NCBI GenBank assembly: GCA_003049465.1
Contig: PYSS01000057.1
Coordinates: 124,001-188,000 of the forward strand
Direction: 5' to 3'
DNA: 64,000 bases
Source: Magnaporthiopsis rhizophila
Lineage: Eukaryota > Ascomycota > Sordariomycetes > Magnaporthales > Magnaporthaceae
Shown here: positions 51,769 through 61,000 of the stretch, one piece after another
Numbering within the stretch: the first letter of the stretch is position 1
How the letters are laid out: every line of letters starts with the position of its first letter
The notes under the pieces: generated by a model
Seen by the model: only the letters and a program-made list of their open reading frames with translations
Told to the model about the DNA's origin: nothing
The model's database searches: none
Translations under genes and position numbers: made by a program

Positions 51769-52327
51769 CTTGACTGATTTAAGAGGGCAATTCCCTTGTG
51801 ATAACTTTCTGAGCGAGAGGTTGCTAAACGGAAATCTGGATGGCTTGAGGCGGCAGATTGTAGCGGGTTTGTTGTGCGGCGAAGAGAGGAATTTGGCAAG
51901 GGCGGCTCGAGAAGGTGGAGGCAAAGGCGGTGGGGGCGAATAGCAAGCGGTCGGGGTTTTGTTAGGGTTGCCTTCCCAAAACGGCTCGCCTAAACGGCAG
52001 AATCCTCTCGCATGGGCTATCGCTTCTGCTTTTTCAGGGCTTAGCCCACGGCGGCACGTGATGTTGATTTGGGCTCCGCTGGGGCGACGCCGGCTGTGGA
52101 GTCGCTGTGGCGCGTCACTCCGGTACCGCGGTGGGGTTCGCAAGCCGCCGTCATCAGCTAAACCCCGCCGTGCATGCAAGGGATTGAGCCCGTTGAGACT
52201 TTGAATAGCCAAGAATTCGTAAAACGAAGTAGAACTCGCAGCCAGGCAGCACCAAGCAGTTCGCTCCGTTGTTTCTACTCAATTTCGCTGTTGGCTTCGA
52301 CCACTGCACCTTCCATACCACCCCGAC
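51769..52327. promoter_or_regulatory. Bidirectional promoter between rps27 and plp2
   Basis: 559 bases between two start codons in opposite directions. TTAGGGTT at 51962-51969, about 195 bases upstream of rps27, resembles the Tbf1/telomere-type box used in ribosomal protein promoters of many ascomycetes. CTAAACCCCGCC near 52158-52169 may be a second, reversed copy. Confidence 0.45.
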
Positions 52328-53175
52328 ATGGCTGCTCCAATGGACCAGCGCATAGCTGTGCCCATCGATGATCCAGATGCCGATACGGAATGGTACGCCG
52401 CAGCCGCCAGAGACTCGCGTGGCTCTCTCGCGCTCGCGTCCGGGTCGCTGACACCCGCCGCAGGAACGAAATCCTTAGGAAACATAAAATCATACCAGAA
52501 AAGGCCCCGGATCCGACCCCCAAGATCGAGGAAGCAATATTGGAGGCTAGGAAAATCGCACACGACAACCGGTTAGAAGGCAAGGACATCGACGAGCTCC
52601 AGGAGCTTGAGGACGAGGAGGATGAGGCCTTCATGGAGCAGTACATGCAGAAGCGGATGGCTGAAATGCGCGAGCTGAGCAAAAAGTCGGTCCACGGCAG
52701 CGTCTACCCTCTCTCCAAACCCGAATACCAGCGCGAGGTCACCGAGGCGTCGAGCAACGGGCCCGTCCTGGTCAACCTGGTGTCGTCCCTCGGCACCAAC
52801 CCCGAGTCGCGCGTGCTCTCGGAGCTTTGGCGGCAGGCGGCCAAGGAGTACGGCGAGGTCAAGTTCTGCGAGATGCGCGCCGACCAGGCCATCGAGGGCT
52901 ACCCGGACCGCAACTGCCCAACCGTCCTCGTCTACCACAACGGCAGCATCGTCAAGCAGATCGTCACACTCATGACGGTTGGCGGCGTGCGCATGGGCAT
53001 GCTGGATCTGGACAAGATCCTCGTTGAGGTCGATGCCGTGCCGGACACGGACATGCGGGTGTTACAGCGGAGGAGACGTGCCGAGGACGCCGAGGAGGAG
53101 AGGCTGGCCGGCGGCGGCAAGAGCCTCAGGAGCTCCCGGAGGAAGGACGACAATGACGATGACGATTGGCATTGA
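52328..53175 (+). CDS. plp2: Phosducin-like protein, Plp2/PhLP2 type
   Basis: A cytosolic co-chaperone of the CCT chaperonin that promotes actin and tubulin folding; 258 residues. Exons: 52328-52392 and 52464-53175. The junction restores the family signature DPDADTEWNEILRKHKIIP, which identifies the PhLP2 group rather than PhLP1 or PhLP3. A helical acidic region (DELQELEDEEDEAFMEQYM) precedes a thioredoxin-like fold (residues about 105-215) with VLVNLVSSLG, FCEMRADQAI and NCPTVLVYHNG; there is no CXXC redox pair, as expected for the family. The C-terminus is a charged tail of Arg and Asp. Function is taken from the family. Confidence 0.93.
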
Positions 53176-53711
53176 AACATGTCTGGAGTCGGTCTCTCAA
53201 TGCCATGCGCCGTGGGCGACTACAGAGAACGGCGCGAGCCAGAGGGCAGGCTTCAACAGAGAGGTGCGCTCTGTGGCGTCAGCAGCGGCAACTGCAAAAG
53301 GTATGCATCGCCGGCGGCTCTCGAAATACACGCAGTAAGCCCTGCCACTGCTCGTAGCTTTTGTCTTTGCTACCTCTGCAGTCAGCGAATCGCGGAGAGC
53401 GTGGCCCGTGTAATGATTTATCATTAGGCTGCTGAGCCGCGTTGGCGGGGTGCACAGACCACGCGTTCTTTTAAGTTCCCAACCCCGCATGTTCTGGCCA
53501 CAGACGCGGCAGGACGCGGTCGGTCGCGTCTGCCACATGCAAGTCTTAATAAGTGCCTTTCTCGACCTCCTTCAGTCGCGTTTGAATCCTCGTTCCATCT
53601 CAGACACTTCTCGTTCCGCAGCCATACGTCCCAGCTTCAAGGTTGGCTATATTTCTTGCCTCTATAATTCTCTTGTTCAATTACCCGTCCATTGAAGCCC
53701 CTGTCGTCATC
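53176..53711. other. Interval between plp2 and the LRR gene
   Basis: 536 bases of plp2 3' flank and the next gene's promoter. No feature beyond that. Confidence 0.4.
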
Positions 53712-55454
53712 ATGGAGGACGACCAGCCCGAGCCTGTTCTCCCCTCATTCAAGGACCTGAGAAAACGAGCCCGGTTCCAGGCCCCAGCACCGTCGGATTT
53801 ATGGACTGATTCCAGCGAGCCTGCCATCTTTTCCAGCGACGATGATCCGTCTGTTGATAATTATGCGAATGGCCGCCGCAGGAAGAAGCGTCTGGTCGGC
53901 TCGTGGTTCCAGCAGTCGGAGCAGCTGCTGTCATCAGAGGCCGGCCCCGTCCCGACCGCCACCGGAATACGCCGGGGTCTGAGGCGGGAGCTAGACAGTG
54001 GCGTCTGGCTTGCCAGCGACGACACCATTGACGCCAACCCCAAGGGCGAGCTGCCTACGCATGTGGATCCAACTCAACGCGTGAACAATGGCTTCAACCG
54101 GGCGGCCAGTTTCCGCAATGTTACCCCCGAGGAGGCCAAGGCACAGAAGATTATTGAGAAATGTATTGATGAGGGTGACGAGAAGGTGGACCTCTCGTGA
54201 GTTTTAGTTCATATATCTCCTCGTCCCCGCCTCCATAATATGCTAACAAATTATTCCAGGGGCTTGGGGCTTGGCGGGATCGCGTCTTCGACGGTCCAAC
54301 CACTTTCAGGCTTCCACCTGATCCCGACCGTGGTTGAAGGTGTCCCGTTCGAAGGCAGGGAGCCTCGTATGCAACTTTACCTCGGCAACAACCATCTGGC
54401 TCGGATACCTGCTGCTGTCTTCGACCTTGGCTGTTTGACCGTCCTTAGCCTGCGGAACAACCAGCTCACGGAGCTTCCGCCCTGCATCGGGCAACTGCGC
54501 AACCTGGATCACCTCAACATATCTTTCAACCGCTTGCGCTGGCTCCCCAAAGAGCTGCTTGACCTCATGATGCCCAGAGATAGCCTGGAAAACTTCAAGC
54601 TTTATCCCAACCCCTTCTGCAAACCCGAGACGATCAAATCAGCCAGCCAGGAAGGCTGGCTTGGCTCGGTATATACGAGACCGCAAAAGGAATTTGAGCT
54701 CCAAGGACCGTCGCGATCGCGGTGTCGGGAGAACCCTTGGGGTGGTCACGGCGGGGAGTGTTCGGTGTGGACGCCCTGTCCTATGGGTGCAGAATGGGAG
54801 AAGGATGTTCAGCTGAAGCGCGCTGGGGCCTGCTACGCCGCCCGCTCCCCCGTTCAATACATCGGAGGCACTGGTCTCAACACTTCCTCGTTCGATCTCG
54901 ACGATGGCGAGTGGCTCCCGACGGAGAACATGTTTGCCAAGCCAGCCGGCCCGTCATCGTCGCGGCTGGACAAGATGGAAGATCCTTCGCCAGCGCTGCC
55001 GGCAGACGACTCCCCGGCGGGTCCCCGCGAGCTTCTAGAGCTGTCCCTCCAGGCCTGCAGAAGGGCTATAGCGGCCGGTGCTGACCTACGGTCATTGATG
55101 CCCGCGACCACGCCAGAACACCTGCTCCGAGCTCTCGCCCTAGCGGAGGAGCGTGGCGAGACCGACAGCTATCGTTGCGCTCGTCCCGGGTGCAAAGGCC
55201 GGAGCATGGTCGTCCCCAGGACGCAGTGGGTTGAGTGGTGGTACCTGGGCGAGTATACGGCCCAGAAGGGTTCGACCGCTGGTGGTTCCGGGCAGCCGGA
55301 GCCCAAGGTTTTGACGTTTCGTGCGGCGGACCGCCATCCTGTACCGTTCGTCTCACGGGGCTGCTCGTGGTCCTGCGTCCCCTCGGTGCCCGAGAAGCGG
55401 CTGCCGATGGTCAACGAGGATGGGGATACCACATTTCTTGTCAGGCCGCATTAG
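53712..55454 (+). CDS. Leucine-rich-repeat protein of unknown function
   Basis: 559 residues in two exons, 53712-54196 and 54260-55454. The N-terminal 160 residues are polar with an acidic Ser stretch (FSSDDDPS) and a basic patch (GRRRKKR). Three to four leucine-rich repeats cover about residues 195-265 (LYLGNNHLARIPAAVFDL, VLSLRNNQLTELPPCIGQL, HLNISFNRLRWLPKELL). A C-terminal region of roughly 290 residues follows, with a helical segment (LELSLQACRRAI) and two Cys pairs (CARPGCKG and CSWSC) that could bind zinc. Fungi have many such LRR proteins, some nuclear or septation-related; I cannot assign this one. Note the second start-like ATG (53643) upstream in the same frame; ATG 53712 is preferred because the intervening residues are hydrophobic and uncharacteristic. 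Confidence 0.8.
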
Positions 55455-56401
55455 CGCGTGTATTTGACTGGCTACCTAGCCGCCCCATCTTCAGTTGGCG
55501 AAGCCTGGCTGTAATTCCTTGATGGAGTTTTGTTTGCATCGAAAATACCCGAAATAGCTGCTTGTATAGGTACATGTGCATTCGTTTCTGTTTTGATATC
55601 TGGGCTGGTAGATAGTTTGTACATTGTAGCATTTCCTCTGCAGGCGGCTGGCCCGTCGCCCATGCGACCATGACCGACGAGACTGAGAGCACAGGTGATT
55701 GTGTCTGTTGTTAGGAATCATTGGTACAGTTCGTGTCTCTGCGTCTGCCCAACTATCATGCTGTCTATTTGCGCGAACAGGCGAGTGATGCAGTCCAAAA
55801 CAGCGAACGCGCACGAATATGTACACCGAATAGGGCCGACGAGACGAAGTTTGAAATCTCCTGTTCTACCACTCCGGCATGATCCTACGAAGATTTCCTC
55901 CTGGAGTTATATTAGAACCGATGCCGCGTCCCTGCCTGCTCTCCATCATTGAAACGCCCCCTCACGAAATCCCAAAAAAAAAAAGGGGGCGGCAGAATCA
56001 CGGCCATTACGGATAACCGCAACAGACGGAAACGCCACTTTGCACCAGATTCATGCAAGCCAAGCGCAAAGACTGAGTGAGTTGAAGGCGGGCAGCAAGA
56101 AAACAGGAATCTAATCACGGGCTGCATGTGACTGTGGCGCAATATCCATTGTGTCCCCTTTTGACTTGGTCTTTCAGCCTTTGGGCCAGGCTGCTGTGAC
56201 AGTGTCCGTTTGCTCCGTTGCCAGCATGTATTTAAACAAGTCTTTTCGTAGAACAGAAAAAAAAGAGAAAGAAATGGCTGGATTTCTTCACCGTCGTGTC
56301 GGAGAACGGTCCAGTGCTTACCAGCGTCGTTCCATGTTCTCGAACCGCCGCGGGTGTTTGTCGACGTTCTAACCAGACGCCTGTCGGGTATTTCACCAGC
56401 C
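55455..56401. other. Interval between the LRR gene and the 56.4-kb gene
   Basis: 947 bases with no supportable gene. Frames of 60-160 codons occur on both strands without domains. Confidence 0.4.
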
Positions 56402-57826
56402 ATGGCCGGCGAACAAGAGGCAGATATTACCGAGTTCAGGTGCGCTTGCTCGTATCTTTACCTTACCAGCACGGGAGAGAGGCGCTCGCTCTGTCTCCCT
56501 ACTTTTCTTTTTCCCCGTCGACCTCCTTGGCATAGACAAAAAAAAAGCGCTCCGACGAGGCTTCTGCTAAAGCCGGCCGACGGCAAAACAGTCTCGAGAG
56601 CCACCTGCGCGACATGCAGCGCAGCCTCTGGATCTCGTCATCCTCGGACCCGGATGCGGACGCGGACGCGGACGCGGATGCGGCCGACGAGGGGATCCAG
56701 CTGACACTCCCGCTCATGTCCCTGTGCAGACATTGCATCACGGTGCTGGAGGACGACGCCGGGGCGGATAGGTTCCGGGCCAGCTACGCCGAGCTCTTCA
56801 CCGGCGCGTACCAGGACCTGTTCCACTGGATCATGGAGAGGCCCGCGGACGAGATCCACGACCGGATATGGGAGAGGCTGTTTGGGGACTGGGAGAGGTA
56901 GGGAGTGGGGCTTTATGGCCCGTGGTGTATGTATCTACCTATGTATATTCTGCGTGCTGACAACAGGCTGGTTGGTTTTCTCGGCACAAAGTCTCGAAAG
57001 CCTGAAAAATACCCAAGTAGACGTCATGCGCAGCATCAGCCCCCACGACATGCTCCGCTTCCTCGCCAAGGCCCTCGTCTACATCTTTGCCCAGGCCCCC
57101 ACGCGGGGGCAGGCCGAGCTGCCGCCCGACGCCGTCTGGGACAATTTCCTGTGCTACCACCTGTCCCGCATAACTTTCGCCTGCCTGGTGGATCCATCGT
57201 CCCCGTCACCGCCGTGCCCGCAGGTTCTCGACCGGGACGCCCTCGACCGCCTCGACACGGTCCTGGCCGTCGCCCTCCGGCGCCGCACCAACCCGGACAA
57301 CCACCCGGAAGCCTGTGCCGCGTCGGCCGCGTGCGCCGTCGCGCGCTCCCTCGCGTCCCACGCGGCCTCGCGGCCACTCGACGAGCTGTCGCCCGGCTAC
57401 GCACCCAGGCTGCTGGACGTGCTGGCCACGGCGCTGGTGACCGAGGGTGTGCGTCGCGTGGCGGGCAGGCGGCATCGGCAGCGGCGGACGCGGCAGGATG
57501 ATATTGATGAGCAAGACGGGGACAGGGGCAACAGGGATAGGGATGGCGCCATAGTTGTGGCGGTCATGGCGCGCGCGGCCCACGAGGTGCTCCATTACCA
57601 GGTGGGCATCCACGCGCGGCGCCGCGGTGGCGAGCACGACGCCGAGGGCCGCGCCGCGTGGCTTGCTCGCCGCGAGGCCGCCCTCGACAGCTTACTACGT
57701 CTCCAGCACCGCGTCTCGCCCGCGCTGCTGGCGGACCTGCTGGCGTGGCTGGGGCCAGAGGCCGAGCTGTGTCTGCAGCTGGACTTGAAGGGTATCCTGG
57801 AGACGAAGACGAGTGGTGGATGGTAA
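56402..57826 (+). CDS. Unidentified, mainly helical protein
   Basis: A three-exon model: 56402-56439, 56592-56897, 56992-57826; 1179 nt, 392 residues. The start MAGEQEADITEF is followed by an intron ending AAAACAG; this first junction is tentative, because an earlier acceptor (56535) leads into a different frame that soon stops. Exon 2 has an Asp/Ala repeat (DADADADADAADEG) and LPLMSLCRHCITVLEDD. Exon 3 is rich in Ala, Leu and Arg and looks like stacked helices (HDMLRFLAKALVYIFAQ, LDRLDTVLAVALRRR, HEVLHYQVGIHARRRG, SPALLADLLAWLGPEAELCL), interrupted by a basic Asp/Arg stretch near residue 305. No family recognised. The gene's 3' end lies inside a tandem duplication. Confidence 0.6.
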
Positions 57827-58028
57827 GGGAGTGTATGGTTTCCGTGGGGGGCGTGGATGCTGCTTTTTGGGAGAGAGACAGTTGGGCTCCTTCAAGGGGT
57901 GTGCGGAGAACTCTCGGAGTCGGGAACTAGTGATGGGTGGTAAGGCAGTGTACGGCTTCCAGGCGGGCGCGCTGGGAGAGGCAAGTTCCCTTGGGGGTGT
58001 GTCGACAACTCGGAGTCCGCGTCTCCCG
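57812..58028. repeat. Imperfect tandem duplication, 117-bp period
   Basis: Unit 1 (57812-57928) and unit 2 (57929 to about 58028) share AGTG.TGG.TGGTAAGG.AGTGTA near the start, TTCC.GG.GG next, GGGAGAG, and GGGTGTG..GA.AACT later, with small indels. Identity looks near 80 percent by eye. Unit 1 contains the last codons and TAA of the upstream gene. Confidence 0.7.
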
Positions 58029-61000
58029 AGATGTAGCGCCCCCATGTCACCATGAGAGTCAACGGTTCGGACGCCTCGGGCGTTGTCCCCTTACCCACGG
58101 CTACTAGCGAGCTTCTTTGTGGTTCTAGACGCGGTTGCCTTGTGTAGGTAGTCGTTGGCAGTGTCTCTTGAACGGCAGATTAATGGACCCCATTGCTACC
58201 CACGACGCTCTGGTCTCTAGGGATAACACGTCAGAGCCCAGGGCTACCTATACGACGGGCCTCGGAGACGATGGCAGGCGACACATGCTTCGGGCAGAAA
58301 TGCAGCATGTGTTAGTCGGGCTCTTGTCGAACAGGGCGGTACTTTCTGTGGGCTGGGCTGCATTGCTAGGGCATCAACATTTCTGTCTGCTGCTTACCAG
58401 CATGGATTGAGATCGCATTGTTTTTCCCCTTCCTGTCTGGTGCGTTGCCCGGAGGAATCATCTGACGGAGCACATGAGAAAATGAGTCTACAGAGTTCAT
58501 CTTTGACGCTTGTACGATGGCCTACACGCGCCCTTGTAGAACGTGGTACGGCAGGCATATTTCGCGTCAGGGCTGGAAAAAAAAAGGCAGGTTTGTGTCT
58601 TTTTTCTTTACGATTTTATGTCGTGACATCGTTTCCAGCCGATGTCCTTACCAGGAAATATGCCTGTGTCGAGCAAAGTGACCCATTGTTGAAGATGCGT
58701 CAACGGTTCAAAAGGCGGCGGACCTCTTACAGCCATCACGCCCCATGATGTGATATCCACCTAGCCAAGCCATCGTCCTTGCCGCGTTCAGGTACCGAGG
58801 GTCCGGCACCGCTTGTTTTTTTTTGTCTAACGTGGAAAAAAATTCTCACACCGCTCTTTCTCGGAATATTCCGATCCCGGTCACCGTACCTAGCCGGCGG
58901 TGAAGCAACGAACAAAAAAGGCAGCCCGGGTGTAACTATATCGGGGTTATTTCCGCACCACTAAGGTTACGGCTGACTTCCCCTAGCTGGCGAGGCTTTC
59001 ACCCGGCTTTCGGGGACTCCGCTCCGACTCCGAGGATGGCCGCCGTCGGCATTGGCTCGCCATTCCCGACGAGCCTATCCTGCGCCTCCGACTTTGGGCG
59101 CCCTCTCCCATCCTCTATAGTCCCACACGTCAGCACGTGTCTCCCAGTGTTTCCTTTCCGCCTGGCTGAAGGGTCCAAAGGGAGCCAGAGCCGGCGTGGG
59201 TTCCCAGGGCAAGAAGGTGAAGGACGGGGCGTACCAACGCATCATGCAGACGCGCTCTTCTTCCCTGGTCCTGGTCCTTGTCCCCTGCCGCAGACCTGGT
59301 GGATTTCCTTTCTCCAGCCCTAGAAGCCTAGGGCAACTGAAGCCTCTTCTCTTAGTTGCCTAACGGGGTATCCCCCGAGAGGCGCCGCCTCGAGCAACGG
59401 AGAATCGGGCAGGAATTCTCTACCTGACCGAGATCCCTTTCTTACTGGTGTTCGTATATGGTTTATCCGTTGCGCCCCGTAGGCGGAGTCGTCATGCGCC
59501 CGTTCCTGCTGGCGACCCGCTCAGCTCTTCCCCGATCGATCCTCGTCTCTCGTGACCTGTGCTCCTTTTGCCCGACACACACGAGCAGGGCGGTTGTGCG
59601 CCGGCAGGCAAGCTGCCTTCTCCCTGCCTGTCCGCCTGTCCGGCAGCCTTGAGCCTAACCGGGAAGGTAAACACGGATAGTCGCACAGCGGTGTATGCAG
59701 CAGGCCGCCCGACGGAAAGGCAGCGATCTCGCGGTATTCCGTTGGGTAGGGAATACGGACGGGCACTGGTGTGTGTCTCTCTCGTTGACGTAGCCCTAGG
59801 ACGGCAGTGACACCCTCCTAGGATTTCCTCGCCCTCATGTGAATTGATAGGCACAAAAACACACTCCTGGCGCTCGGCATGCACGCTTGGGAGAGAGACC
59901 GCAGTCGGGTGCTGGAACACGGGGCGGGCTTGGCGACAACGCTCGGGATCGGTAAAGGGGCTAAGCCTCGTTTCTTCACGCTACATCTATCGCACACATG
60001 TGTCGTTTTAGCGCCGTGGAAAGTATCATCGTGATTAAATCCCTTCCAAGGAAAAGCCTGCCATAGTTTGTGGCAGGAGAACGACGACGGCGGTAGGGCG
60101 CATCATACCTACTACCTACCTGGCCACCTAGGGCGAGGAGAGCTTTGGATGTGGACACGACGCGCGCCCCGGCGAGGAGCAACAACAGGGGCAAGTGTGG
60201 AATTTTTCCGTGGTTGTAGAACTCGGACTGCATGGACTGCATAAAGGAAAAAGAAAGGGGGGGTCTCGAGGGGAGACGATGTGGCAGCTTCAAATAATCA
60301 TAGCCATTGGGCCAACTCCTGCAGCCCTGGAAACGAGGTCGCTCGACAGGGCTTCTAAGCTGTCTGTAAATCAGCCCCGGCTTCCCATTGCTATTGGCCC
60401 AAGTCCATCACAATCACCGCCCAATCAAATAGCATCAATTTTCCCCGGCGCCAAAGCAGATGCCGGTCAAGCTTTCCTCCGCCCCAACTAAGCTGGCATC
60501 GACGCGTTAACGGGCCGCAACCCGCCTGCTCGAGCGTCCAGGGCCACCCGAGAGGGGACAATGATGCAGGTATCCGATTCAGCGTCGGGGAAGATGCAAC
60601 CCCAGTGAACGATGTAAAACCTGCCCTAACAGGACAGCACGTCTAGAGGGGAGCGTTTTTCTTATCGGTGATCTGCCATAATGTTTTGGACCCATTGCTG
60701 CCCAATGCCACCCACCAAAAGCCCAGAAGACGAGGTCCAACTCCCGTCCTTACCCGCGCCAGACGCTACCACTGCGCCGAAGGTCCCCGGCTAAATACCC
60801 TACAGTATCTGGCGGTCAAGCTAGCTGTCCCCGCATTTTGCGTATGCTCGGCTCGGTCCTCCTTTGCTCACTCACCGGTCACGGGTATTGTGAAAGGGCG
60901 TTTCTCGCCTTGGACTGGTAGGGGAGAACGATGGTCGGATATGCACATGTGTTGTGTCCTTTCCCTACCGAATATCATTCCTTTTTTTTTTCATCCTGGT

